From positions 1 through 63,231 of the forward strand of contig JAKITV010000009.1 of the NCBI GenBank assembly GCA_021647885.1: a DNA stretch of 63,231 nucleotides, written 5' to 3'. Positions 8,172 through 18,000 of this stretch are shown here, piece after piece. The notes beneath the pieces are model-generated. The model was not told the DNA's origin and searched no databases. It saw only the letters and a program-made list of their open reading frames with translations. Both the position numbers and the translations under genes were made by a program. The first letter of the stretch is position 1. The number at the start of each line of letters is the position of its first letter. Source of the stretch: Flavobacteriaceae bacterium (GTDB lineage Bacteria > Bacteroidota > Bacteroidia > Flavobacteriales > Flavobacteriaceae).

Positions 8172-8291
8172 TTTTTAAACGGTTAAGATATAACCTCTTT
8201 TTTGTTTTTTATTCAAAAGTATATTTTTCACTTAAAAAAGCATACTTTGCTTTATGACTAAAGATAAAGTTTTCTACATCATCAAATAACA

Positions 8292-8507
8292 TTATAACTT
8301 CTTTTCTTTTTCATTTATTTGAAGTGTTAAATGAAAATGATTATCCATTAAACAGTAGGCATAAACAGAAACCATACTATCTGGATATTTTGAAATTAAT
8401 TTTAAGGAGTATCTTTTATTTTCGTCACTTTTGAAAATGGCTTTGCTATTTACACCTCGATTAAAGATATGATAGTAATATCCAGTTTCTATTTTTTCGA
8501 ATTTCAC
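8292..8507 (-). pseudogene. Truncated REP-associated tyrosine (Y1/IS200-like) transposase
   Basis: The 71 residues match the N-terminal part of Y1 transposases of the RAYT type: GYYYHIFNRGVNSKAIF at the start and AYCLMDNHFHLTLQ containing the HUH metal motif (HFH). The protein ends a few residues later, so the helix with the catalytic Tyr and the usual C-terminal 100 or more residues are missing; it cannot be an active single-strand transposase. No continuation is visible in other frames downstream. Palindromes at 8525-8551 and 8145-8171 flank it. Confidence 0.75.
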
Positions 8508-8524
8508 TTCTAAATTTATTTATA

Positions 8525-8551
8525 CCTGCAAGGTTTTTTAAACCTTGCAGG
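8525..8551. repeat. Palindrome, family B (REP-like)
   Basis: Perfect arms CCTGCAAGGTTT / AAACCTTGCAGG around TTT, 17 bp upstream of the transposase relic start. It shares the AGGTTT...AAACCT core with the family A palindromes at 3835 and 30514. Confidence 0.75.
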
Positions 8552-8614
8552 ACTTTTGATAGTATTTTTTAGTTTTCTTCTTAATGGATAGTTGTTTTTC
8601 AGTAAACCAATAAA

Positions 8615-9640
8615 TTATTCTTCATATTCTTTTACAGCATCAATAAACGCTTTGGCGTTGTCCAAAGGAATGTTAGGCAAAATACCGTGACCTAAATTAA
8701 CAATATATTTGTCCTTGCCAAAATCGTTAATCATTTGTGTTACCATTTTTTTGATTTCCGAAGGAGGAGATAATAATCGAGAAGGATCAAAATTACCTTG
8801 AAGGGTTATATTTCCACCAGTTAAATAACGTGCATTTTGAGGTGTAATTGTCCAATCAACTCCTAAAGCGGAAGCATTACTTTTAGCCATTTCTTCAAGA
8901 GCAAACCAACATCCTTTTCCGAAAGCAATTACAGGCGCATCATCTTTTAAAGCTTCAATAATTTGATTGATATATTGCCATGAAAACTCTTTATAATCGA
9001 CTGGAGATAGCATTCCTCCCCAAGAATCGAAAATTTGAACCACATCTACACCAGCTTTTACTTTCGCTTTTAAATAAGCAATAGTTGTATCTGTTATTTT
9101 TTGTAATAATTGATGCGCAGCAACAGGATTAGTGAAACAAAATTCCTTTGCTTTATCGAATGTTTTACTGCCTTGACCTTGTACAACGTAGCATAAAATA
9201 GTCCAAGGTGAACCAGCAAAACCAATTAATGGCACTTCGTTATTAAGAAGTTCTTTGGTTGCTTTTATGGCTTGCATCACATAATCCAATTCTACATTTA
9301 CATCTGGAACAATAACATTGTTTACACCCTTTTGGTCTCTAACAGGATTTGGTAAATAAGGTCCAAAATCAGGTTTCATTTGCACTTCAATATTCATAGC
9401 TTGAGGAATTACTAGAATATCGCTAAATAATATCGCTGTGTCCATCCCAAAACGACGAATTGGCTGTATTGTGATTTCACTTGCAAGTTCAGGAGTACGA
9501 CAACGTGTAAAGAAATCGTACTTTTCACGTATTGCTATAAACTCAGGTAAATAACGTCCTGCTTGACGCATCATCCAAACTGGTGGACGCTCTACGTTTT
9601 CTCCTTTTAATGCTCTTAAAAATAAATCGTTCTTTATCAT
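8615..9640 (-). CDS. hemE: Uroporphyrinogen decarboxylase
   Basis: Converts uroporphyrinogen III to coproporphyrinogen III by removing four carboxyl groups. The 341-residue protein has the signature [16 protein letters not shown] near its N-terminus (Arg residues that bind the tetrapyrrole carboxylates) and the conserved GFAGSPWTI and NLGHGI segments. Length is normal for the family. It is the last gene of the hemA-hemCD-hemE run, but 241 bp of repeats lie between it and hemCD, so it may have its own promoter. Confidence 0.97.
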   Translation of the reverse strand: MIKNDLFLRALKGENVERPPVWMMRQAGRYLPEFIAIREKYDFFTRCRTPELASEITIQPIRRFGMDTAILFSDILVIPQAMNIEVQMKPDFGPYLPNPVRDQKGVNNVIVPDVNVELDYVMQAIKATKELLNNEVPLIGFAGSPWTILCYVVQGQGSKTFDKAKEFCFTNPVAAHQLLQKITDTTIAYLKAKVKAGVDVVQIFDSWGGMLSPVDYKEFSWQYINQIIEALKDDAPVIAFGKGCWFALEEMAKSNASALGVDWTITPQNARYLTGGNITLQGNFDPSRLLSPPSEIKKMVTQMINDFGKDKYIVNLGHGILPNIPLDNAKAFIDAVKEYEE

Positions 9641-9881
9641 AACATTTCCCGCAAAGGCGGGAATCTTTTTAATTATACTTCAATTTGTATAGGTTTCGAC
9701 TGCACTTCGACACACTCAGTGTGACACGCTCAACCTGACATAAATTTAATTTCAATTTTCTAATGACGTTGCAAATCATGCTTTTGGCAAGATGTGACAA
9801 TCTGTTTAATTAGTGTGAGATTGCCACACTTCGACTGCGCTCAGTGCAAGCTAATTTTTGCTTCTCGTAATGACGCAAAAT
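9641..9881. repeat. Repeat-filled spacer between hemE and hemCD
   Basis: No gene is seen. The spacer holds the hairpin TTCCCGC-AAAG-GCGGGAA (9646-9663) and two degenerate elements of the TTCGACTGC...CTCAGTG type (about 9690-9745 and 9826-9850). Such extragenic palindromes occur elsewhere in this window (20235-20272, 22998-23080, 44800-44860, 58650-58669). Confidence 0.6.
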
Positions 9882-11456
9882 TTATATATAATTCAAATTC
9901 ACTAATTCTATAACACTTTCGACAGTTGGTACTTTGGCAACCCTCACGTCTTTAAAATGTTTTTTTGCTTCAGCAGCAGTACTTTCACCAATGCAAAAAG
10001 CAATTTTATCTGTCTTGTTTTCCAATAAATAACTTTTCACAGTCGATGGACTGTAGAACATAATTCCTTCAACGGTTTCATCTACTTTTTCAGAATCGAA
10101 TTTTGTACTGTAGGCTTCAACTTCGTTTACGGTTATATTATTTTCGGTTAAAATATTTGGTAAATCATCTAATCGCAAATCACTACAAAAATAAGTAACT
10201 TCTGTGCCTTCAATATATTCTATAAGGTATTCAGCCAATTTTTTTGCATTCTTTTCAGAATGTGTCACTTTTCCAATTTTTTGTTCTATTAGACGTTTTG
10301 TTCTTCTACCTACGCAAAAGATGTTTTTAAACTTTAACTCTTCAGCAGGAATATTCGTAATTAAGGATTCTACAGCATTTTTGCTGGTAATAATTACGTT
10401 TTTCATTTCAGATTTTAAGATAAACGGTTTTATTCTGTTAAAGTTGATTTTAATAAAATCTGATCCATCCACTTTAATGTCGTTATGAAATAAATGTTGT
10501 TGTGCTTCAGTTAATGCTTTTGTTGAATATACATTAACTTTTTTGTCCACTTTCTTTATGTCTTCCATTAAGTGTTTACCACCACGCTCAATAATATAGT
10601 TTGCACAAAAGGATGCTATTTTATGATGTTCTCCTAATTTTTCGGTTCTGGAAACTTCTATTTTTTTGCTTCCATCAGCACTTAATAAAACACCTTGAAA
10701 AAATACTTGTTCGTCTTTTATAAACGCTATGGCACCAATTGGAGCAGTACATCCTCCTTCTAAAAGGTTTAAAAAGTCACGTTCAATAGTTGTGCAAACT
10801 TGAGTGTCGCCATGATTTATTTCAGCACAAACGCTTTTAATAAAATCATCTTCGTCTAAAGCAGTTATCATAATAGCGCCTTGTGCTGGCGCAGGAACCA
10901 TCCAATCTAAATTGATTGCGTTTTTTGGCCTCAACCCAATACGTCCTAAACCAGCAGCAGCAAAAATTGCAGCATTCCAACTATTGTCTTCTAGTTTTTG
11001 TAAGCGTGTGTTTACATTGCCACGTAAATCTACAAGAGTATGTGTTGGATATCTATTTAACCATTGTGCTCTTCGTCTTAAGCTTCCTGTAGCAATAACA
11101 GCATCTTGTTGAGACAAAAACTCTTCATTGTTTTTAAAAACCAGAGTATCTCTTATGTTTCCACGTTTTAAAACTGCAGCTTGTACAATACCTTTAGGTA
11201 AAATTGTTGGCACATCTTTTAACGAGTGTACTGCAATATCAATATCGTTATTGAGCATTGCAATATCTAATGTCCTTGTGAAAATTCCAGTAATTCCGAG
11301 CTCGTATAAGGGCTTGTTTAAAACCAAATCTCCAGTTGATTTTGCAGGAACTAGCTCTGTTTTATGCCCTAAACCTTCAAGTAGTTTTTGGACAGTCTTT
11401 GCTTGCCATAGTGCTAATTCACTATCGCGAGTACCAATTCTAATAATTTTAGACAT
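9882..11456 (-). CDS. hemC: Hydroxymethylbilane synthase / uroporphyrinogen-III synthase fusion
   Basis: A 524-residue two-domain protein. Residues 1 to about 300 are hydroxymethylbilane synthase: IRIGTRDSELALWQA at the start, HSLKDVP with catalytic Asp81, and LLEGGCTAPIG with Cys236, which holds the dipyrromethane cofactor. The remaining 220 residues (VNVYSTKALTEAQQHLF onward; IITSKNAVESL; FCVGRRT; FYSPSTVKSYL) are a uroporphyrinogen-III synthase (HemD) domain. The fusion links polymerisation of four porphobilinogens to ring closure and inversion. Its start overlaps the hemA 3' end by 8 bp, showing cotranscription with hemA. Confidence 0.93.
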   Translation of the reverse strand: MSKIIRIGTRDSELALWQAKTVQKLLEGLGHKTELVPAKSTGDLVLNKPLYELGITGIFTRTLDIAMLNNDIDIAVHSLKDVPTILPKGIVQAAVLKRGNIRDTLVFKNNEEFLSQQDAVIATGSLRRRAQWLNRYPTHTLVDLRGNVNTRLQKLEDNSWNAAIFAAAGLGRIGLRPKNAINLDWMVPAPAQGAIMITALDEDDFIKSVCAEINHGDTQVCTTIERDFLNLLEGGCTAPIGAIAFIKDEQVFFQGVLLSADGSKKIEVSRTEKLGEHHKIASFCANYIIERGGKHLMEDIKKVDKKVNVYSTKALTEAQQHLFHNDIKVDGSDFIKINFNRIKPFILKSEMKNVIITSKNAVESLITNIPAEELKFKNIFCVGRRTKRLIEQKIGKVTHSEKNAKKLAEYLIEYIEGTEVTYFCSDLRLDDLPNILTENNITVNEVEAYSTKFDSEKVDETVEGIMFYSPSTVKSYLLENKTDKIAFCIGESTAAEAKKHFKDVRVAKVPTVESVIELVNLNYI

Positions 11457-12708
11457 TTTCTAAAGTTTCTAATTGAAATACTTTTTTAATCAATTCAAGA
11501 CTTTCGTTGGTAGGCACATCATCATCTTTTAAGTGATGTGCAAAATGATTGGTGATTTTTTGAACAATATTATTGCTAATTAACTCTGCTTGCTCTTCGT
11601 TGAAATTAATATTTTTTTTCCGTTGTACATTTAATTCGGTAGTTGCGAAATCGAGTAATTTACCTTTTAATGCTTTAATTGTAGGAGCAAATTTTCTAGT
11701 TTCCAGCCATTTGTTAAATTCACATTTAATGTCTTCAATTATTGCTTCTGCTAAGGGAACATGAGCTTTTCTTTTTTCAAGAGTATCATCGGTTATTTGA
11801 GATAAATCGTCTAGATGAACAAGAGTCACGTTTTTTAATTCCTTAACATTATCATCTACATTTTTTGGGATAGATAAATCTAAAATTAAAAGCGGTTTTT
11901 TAGTATGAATGATTTGTTTATCGATTGTTGGATTTTGAGCTCCTGTTGCAACAATTAAAACATCAGCTACGTTAATTTCTTCTTGTAGATTAGTATAATT
12001 CTTTACCACCAAATTAAATTTTCCTGCAATTCGTTCTGCTTTGTTTTTTGTTCTGTTAATTAAAGTAATCTTTTCATTTTTGGTATGTTTAACAAGATTT
12101 TCGCAAGTGTTTCTACCAATTTTTCCTGTGCCAAAAAGTAAGATATTTTTATCTGAAATGTTTGTTACATTCTTTAAAATATATTGCACTGACGCAAATG
12201 AGACAGATGTTGCACCGGAAGAAATCTGAGTTTCTGTTTTAATGCGTTTACTAGCTTGTATTACTGAATTTACCAGACGCTCCAGATAGTTGTTTAATAA
12301 ATTAAGTTTTTTTGAAACTTTTGCACTTGTCTTTAACTGACTTATGATTTCGAAGTCACCAAGAATTTGACTATCTAGTCCAGAACCAACTCTAAACATA
12401 TGTGAAATAGCATCCTTTTTTTTATAAACATAAGCCACTTTTTGGAACTCGTCGATTGTTCCATTAGTATTATCGCATAGTAATTTTATAAGCTGAAAAG
12501 GGTGTTGAGCGAATCCATAAATTTCTGTGCGATTGCAAGTTGAATTTACAACCAAGCTTTCAAAACCATTCATTTTGGCTTGATTAAGTAATTTTAATTT
12601 AGAAGTTGCATCTAAACTAAAACGACCTCTAATTACAGCATCTGCTTTTTTATAACTTAACCCTATTACGTAAAAGGAATTGTCTTTTGAAATATTAAAT
12701 TGTTCCAT
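11449..12708 (-). CDS. hemA: Glutamyl-tRNA reductase
   Basis: First committed enzyme of C5-pathway tetrapyrrole synthesis; reduces glutamyl-tRNA to glutamate-1-semialdehyde. The 419-residue protein has the catalytic Cys58 in VVNSTCNRTEIYGF, the GSGLDSQILGDFEIISQLK motif, and an NADPH Rossmann segment (ILLFGTGKIGRNTCENL). It heads the minus-strand haem run, overlapping hemCD, and is divergent from the AraC regulator with 186 bp between their starts. A -7 box lies at 12733-12740. Confidence 0.96.
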   Translation of the reverse strand: MEQFNISKDNSFYVIGLSYKKADAVIRGRFSLDATSKLKLLNQAKMNGFESLVVNSTCNRTEIYGFAQHPFQLIKLLCDNTNGTIDEFQKVAYVYKKKDAISHMFRVGSGLDSQILGDFEIISQLKTSAKVSKKLNLLNNYLERLVNSVIQASKRIKTETQISSGATSVSFASVQYILKNVTNISDKNILLFGTGKIGRNTCENLVKHTKNEKITLINRTKNKAERIAGKFNLVVKNYTNLQEEINVADVLIVATGAQNPTIDKQIIHTKKPLLILDLSIPKNVDDNVKELKNVTLVHLDDLSQITDDTLEKRKAHVPLAEAIIEDIKCEFNKWLETRKFAPTIKALKGKLLDFATTELNVQRKKNINFNEEQAELISNNIVQKITNHFAHHLKDDDVPTNESLELIKKVFQLETLENV

Positions 12709-12732
12709 ACATTATTAAGTGGAATTATTAAA

Positions 12733-12740
12733 CAAAATTA
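12733..12740 (-). promoter_or_regulatory. Candidate -7 box of the hemA promoter
   Basis: Minus-strand TAATTTTG fits TAnnTTTG and lies 25 bp upstream of the hemA ATG, giving a leader of about 18 bases. A -33 TTTG is not clear. Confidence 0.45.
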
Positions 12741-12820
12741 AGTAGCTTCAATTAATAAAAATAACGCTTGAAGAATTTTTAGTATCGTTTGTGGGTTTTT
12801 TAACTTTATTTTTATTATAA

Positions 12821-12842
12821 TATGATTTTTATCATATTTTTG
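12821..12842 (+). promoter_or_regulatory. Promoter and palindromic operator candidate for the AraC regulator
   Basis: TATTTTTG at 12835-12842 fits the TAnnTTTG -7 box, 52 bp before the ATG. It overlaps the inverted repeat TATGAT-TTTT-ATCATA (12821-12836), placed so that a bound regulator would cover the promoter. It lies in the spacer shared with hemA. Confidence 0.4.
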
Positions 12843-12894
12843 CAGTAAAATCAGTATTTTTTAATAGATTAATTTTAGATTCAATCTAACTAGG

Positions 12895-13803
12895 ATGAGT
12901 AAATTTAAAAAAAACAGTAAGTTAGAAAATGTCGCTCAAAGAACTTTTAACGAAACCAAAGTTGAAGATGGGTTTATTATATTGTCATATCGAAATGAAA
13001 GCAATAAAACACAACGTGTTGTTCGAGACATAAATCGAGATGTTATACAATTTCATTTCTGTTTAAAGGGCTCTAGTAAATTTAACTTTAATAGCGGAAA
13101 ATATGCTTTAGATATATTTGAAGAAAATTCATTGTTGCTATATAATCCACAACGAGAGTTGCCTATAAATCTAGAAATCAATTCCAAATCATGGTTAATT
13201 ACTGTATTAATTTCCATTAAAAAATTCCATAGTTTGTTTTCTCAAGAAGCCGATTATATTACGTTTTTGAGCGATGAGAATAAGGATAAGAAATATTATA
13301 AAGATGGAAAAATTACGCCTTCAATGGCTATTATTTTATATCAGCTAATCAACTATAATCTAAATCAATCCATAAAAAATTTATATTTCAAAGGAAAAGC
13401 ATACGGACTTTTAAGTTTATATTTTAATAGAAATGAAGATACAAATGTAGAGCAATGTCCTTTTTTGGTAGATGAAACTAATGTGGCAAAAATTAGAAAT
13501 GCAAAGGATATTATTATTTCTAGAATGGCAGAACCACCAAGCCTTAAGGAACTTGCGGAAGAAATAGGATTAAGCTTAAAAAAGCTTAAGGAAGGGTTTA
13601 AACAAATTTATGGCGATACAGTATATAGTTTTTTATTTGATTATAAAATGGAAGTGGCAAGAAAATTATTAGAGTCTGGTGATTATAACGTAACCGAAGT
13701 CGGTTTAAAAGTTGGTTATAGCACAGCGAGTCATTTTATTTCGGCTTTTAAAAAGAAATATGGAACTACACCAAAAAAATATATAATGTCTTTATCTTCG
13801 TAA
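12895..13803 (+). CDS. AraC-family transcriptional regulator
   Basis: A 302-residue protein with an unassigned N-terminal sensor-like region and a C-terminal AraC/XylS double helix-turn-helix (from about 200): PSLKELAEEIGLSLKKLKEGFKQIYGDTVYSFL, then the signature NVTEVGLKVGYSTASHFISAFKKKYGTTPKKY. It lies between divergent hemA and codirectional hemH (80 bp downstream), which makes the haem genes its likeliest targets. The N-terminal ligand is unknown. The conserved position between haem genes is my inference of function, not a family property. Confidence 0.88.
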   Translation: MSKFKKNSKLENVAQRTFNETKVEDGFIILSYRNESNKTQRVVRDINRDVIQFHFCLKGSSKFNFNSGKYALDIFEENSLLLYNPQRELPINLEINSKSWLITVLISIKKFHSLFSQEADYITFLSDENKDKKYYKDGKITPSMAIILYQLINYNLNQSIKNLYFKGKAYGLLSLYFNRNEDTNVEQCPFLVDETNVAKIRNAKDIIISRMAEPPSLKELAEEIGLSLKKLKEGFKQIYGDTVYSFLFDYKMEVARKLLESGDYNVTEVGLKVGYSTASHFISAFKKKYGTTPKKYIMSLSS

Positions 13804-13883
13804 TGAATAGATTTATGATAATTTTGAGTTTTTATAGGTTTTTAATTTAAAGAATAAGATTCCCATTTTCATGGGAAATAAAT

Positions 13884-14915
13884 ATGAAAAAAGGTGTTCT
13901 ATTAGTAAATCTCGGCTCTCCTGATAGCCCAGAACCAAAAGACGTAAAAAAATATTTAGACGAATTTTTAATGGATGAGCGCGTAATTGATGTTCCGCTT
14001 TGGGCAAGAACTTTGCTTGTTAAAGGCATTATATTAAACACAAGACCAAAAGCTTCGGCAGCAGCTTATAAAAAAATATGGTGGGAAGAAGGGTCGCCTT
14101 TAATTATTATTTCTGAAAGGCTTCAGAATAAAATTCAAAAACAAGTTGATATTCCAATTGCACTTGCAATGCGTTATGGAAGCATGACCATAAAAAAAGG
14201 ACTTCAGGAATTAGTTGACAAAGGCGTGGATGAGGTTTTATTATTTCCGTTATACCCACAATTCGCAATGGCAACAACCGAAACGATTTTAGTAAAAGCC
14301 GAAGAAGTTAGGAAATTGAATTTCCCAAACCTAAAAATAGAATCTTTTCCAGCATTTTATAACAAACCCGATTATATTAAAGTGCTTTCAAACTCTATAA
14401 AAGACGCATTAAGAGATATAGAATACGAGCATTTTTTGTTCTCGTATCATGGTGTGCCAGAGCGACATATTAAAAAAAGCGACATTACAAAATCGCATTG
14501 TAAGATTGATAAATCATGTTGCGAAACACATTCAAAAGCACACGAATTTTGTTATCGACATCAATGTTATGAAGTAACACGATTGGTAGCTGATAAACTT
14601 CAACTTAAACCCGAAACATTTTCAACGTCATTTCAATCACGATTGGGATTTGACCCTTGGTTACAACCTTATACAGACCATACCATAGAGCGATTAGCAA
14701 AGCAAGGCATAAAAAGCATGGCAATTGTTACTCCAGCATTTGTTAGCGATTGTTTAGAAACCCTTGAAGAAATTGCAATGGAAGGGCAAGAAATATTTAA
14801 GGAAATGGGAGGAGAACAATTTATTACAGCACCTTGCTTAAATGACAATGAAGATTGGGCAGCTTTATTATCCAAATGGATTAACGATTGGGATTCAAAA
14901 GAGATTTTAAACTAA
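13884..14915 (+). CDS. hemH: Ferrochelatase
   Basis: Inserts ferrous iron into protoporphyrin IX (or coproporphyrin III in other lineages). The 343-residue protein starts KKGVLLVNLGSPDSPEPKDVKKYL and has FSYHGVPERH with the catalytic His, plus TPAFVSDCLETLEEI, which holds the second conserved acidic/Glu patch. Several Cys and His residues (HCKIDKSCCETH, FCYRHQCYE) lie in the middle. The ATG at 13884 directly follows the AraC gene on the same strand. The downstream secreted protein and hemJ may be in the same transcript. Confidence 0.96.
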   Translation: MKKGVLLVNLGSPDSPEPKDVKKYLDEFLMDERVIDVPLWARTLLVKGIILNTRPKASAAAYKKIWWEEGSPLIIISERLQNKIQKQVDIPIALAMRYGSMTIKKGLQELVDKGVDEVLLFPLYPQFAMATTETILVKAEEVRKLNFPNLKIESFPAFYNKPDYIKVLSNSIKDALRDIEYEHFLFSYHGVPERHIKKSDITKSHCKIDKSCCETHSKAHEFCYRHQCYEVTRLVADKLQLKPETFSTSFQSRLGFDPWLQPYTDHTIERLAKQGIKSMAIVTPAFVSDCLETLEEIAMEGQEIFKEMGGEQFITAPCLNDNEDWAALLSKWINDWDSKEILN

Positions 14916-15014
14916 CAAAAATAAACGTAAAAGAAAGTTAAAACTATCATCTTGTAAGGCATAATAGTATTTAATCCTTTACATTTATTTATTCTTAACT
15001 AAACCAAAAATAAT

Positions 15015-18000
15015 ATGCGCTTTTCAACATTAATTGCAGCAGTATTCTTATTGCTATTTAGTAACAACCAAATCAATGCACAGACATTTAACGAAGAACT
15101 TTACGATGCTTTAGAGTATAGGCTTATTGGTCCATTTCGAGGAGGTCGTAGTGCGGCTGTGGCAGGAGTTTCAAATCAACCCAATTTATATTATTTTGGA
15201 GCAACTGGTGGAGGAATATGGAAAACAACTAATGGTGGAAGAGAATGGGAAAATATTTCTGATGGTTATTTTGGCGGAAGTATTGGAGCTATTACGGTTT
15301 CTAAAAGCGATCCTAATGTAATTTATGTTGGTGGTGGAGAAAAAACAGTTCGTGGGAATGTGTCTTCTGGATATGGTATTTGGAAAAGTGTTGATGCTGG
15401 AAAAACATGGATAGAATCTGGATTGAAAAATTCGAGACATGTACCACGAATTGCTGTTCATCCAACAAATTCGGATATAGTGTATGCTGGTGTTTTAGGA
15501 AACATTTATAAACCAACTAAAGATAGAGGTGTTTATAAAAGTATAGATGGAGGTAAGTCATGGCGAAAAACATTGTTTGCAAACGATCATGCTGGAGTTG
15601 TCGATTTAATTATAGATCCTACAAATCCAAGAATTTTATATGCTTCAACTTGGAGAATACAACGCACACCTTACAGTTTAAGTTCTGGTGGAGAAGGTTC
15701 AGCACTATGGAAAAGTACAGATAGCGGAGAGACTTGGAAGAAAATTTCTGTTAACAAAGGATTTCCAAAAGATACTTTAGGAATAATTGGAGTAGCAGTT
15801 TCTTCGGTTAATAATCAACGTGTTTGGGCTATTGTTGAAAATAAAGAAAAAGGCGGATTATATCGTAGTGATGATGGTGGAGAAACATGGACTCAAGTTA
15901 ATAGTGAACGAAAACTACGTCAGCGAGCTTGGTATTACACTAGAGTTTATGCTGATACAAAAGATGTTGATGTGGTTTATGTTTTAAATGTGCAATATCA
16001 TAAATCTACAGACGGCGGAAAATCATTTAAAACCTTTAGAACACCTCATGGCGATCATCACGATCTTTGGATTGCTCCCGAAAATCCTGATCGTATTATT
16101 GTTGGTGACGATGGTGGAGCTCAAGTAACTTACGATGGTGGAAAAACTTGGAGCACATATCACAACCAACCAACATCGCAGTTTTATCGTGTAACAACCG
16201 ATAACCATTTTCCATATCGTATTTATGTCGCTCAACAGGATAATTCGACAATAAGAATACCACATAGAACAAATGGAAGATCAATAGGTAAAGATGATTG
16301 GGAAAGCACAGCTGGAGGAGAATCGGCTCATATAGCTGTAGATCCTAAAAATGATGACATTATTTATGGAGGAAGTTATGGTGGTTTTTTAACTAGAGTA
16401 AATCATAAAACAGGAACAGTAAGAGCAATTAATGTTTGGCCAGACAACCCGATGGGTCATGGAGCCGAAGGTATGAAATATCGCTTTCAATGGAATTTCC
16501 CAATCATATTTTCAAAACATAATCCAAACAAACTATATACATTTTCCAATCAGGTTCATGTTACAGAAAATGAAGGTCAATCATGGAAAATCATTAGTCC
16601 AGATTTAACACGAAACGATCCTGAAAAATTAAAATCTTCAGGAGGCCCAATTACTCAAGATAATACTTCTGTAGAATACTATTGTACCATTTTTGCTGCA
16701 CAAGAATCAGCATTACAAGAAGGATTACTTTGGGTTGGAAGTGATGATGGTTTGGTACATGTAACAAAAGATGGAGGGAATAGTTGGGAAAATGTTACAC
16801 CAAAAGGAATGCCAGAATGGATGATGATTAATAGTATTGAACCTAGTGTTTTTAATGCTGGAACTTGTTATATAGCAGGGACTAAATACAAAACAGGAGA
16901 TTTTGCGCCTTATCTTTACAAAACTACTGATTATGGAAAAACGTGGGCTAAAATCACTAATGGAATTAATTCTGAACATTTTACAAGAGTGCTTCGTGAA
17001 GACCCTAAACAAAAAGGATTATTATATGCTGGAACAGAAACAGGAATGTATATTTCGTTCAACGATGGGCAAAACTGGAAACCTTTTCAATTAAACCTAC
17101 CTATCGTTCCAATTACCGATTTAACTATAAAAGAAGATAATTTAATTGTGGCAACTCAAGGGAGAAGTGTATGGATTATAGATGATTTAACGGTTATACA
17201 TCAGTTATATAATAACAATAAAAATACTAATATTTTGTACCAGCCAAAAGATACTTATAGAATGCGCGGAGGAAGTAGAAAAGGAAGTAAAACAGAAGGC
17301 ACTAATCATGCTAATGGTGTTATAACTTATTTTTATCTTAAAGACTATGACGAAAAGGATGAAGCTTCACTTACTTATTTTGATACCAAAGGAGATACCA
17401 TTAAAACCTTTAGCACAAAAAACAAAAAGAAAGATAAGCTAGAAGTAAAAAAAGGAGCAAATCAATTTGTTTGGAATATGACTTATGATGGAGCAGAACG
17501 TCTTGAAGGTATGATTTTATGGTGGGCAAGTTTATCTGGCCCTCGTGCTATTCCTGGAGATTATAAGGTAAGTCTTAATGTAAATGGAGAAAGTATTTTG
17601 CAACCGTTTATAATTTTAGCCGACCCAAGATCTGAAAGTTCTTTATCAGAAATGAAAACTCAATTCGATTTTATAAAGGATGTTAACCAAACTATGGATA
17701 ACGCTCACAAATCCATAAAAAAAATTAGAAAGATAAATAAACAATTAAGTGCTTTTGAATCGCAATATGCAGATAATGAAAATGTAAAAGAACTTGTCGA
17801 AAAAGCAAAAGAGTTAAAAGAACAGTTTTCAGAAATTGAAAAAGCACTATATCAAACCAAAAACAGAAGTGGGCAAGACCCTTTAAATTTTCCTATACGA
17901 TTAACCAATAAATTAGGACATTTAAATTCATTAGTGAGTATGGGAGATTTTCCTCCAACCGAGCAGGATATAGCTGTAAAAGATGAGCTATCTAAAGAAA

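Noticed and set aside
8254-8289. 11-codon plus-strand ORF near the RAYT relic
   Set aside because: Too short, no ribosome-binding site and no homology.
10204-10488. Plus-strand ORF inside hemCD
   Set aside because: Antisense shadow of the HemD domain; no start context and no recognisable motifs.
15186-15461. Minus-strand ORF within the Asp-box protein
   Set aside because: Mirror of the repeated Gly/Asp/Trp codons in the propeller; Ser-rich and featureless.
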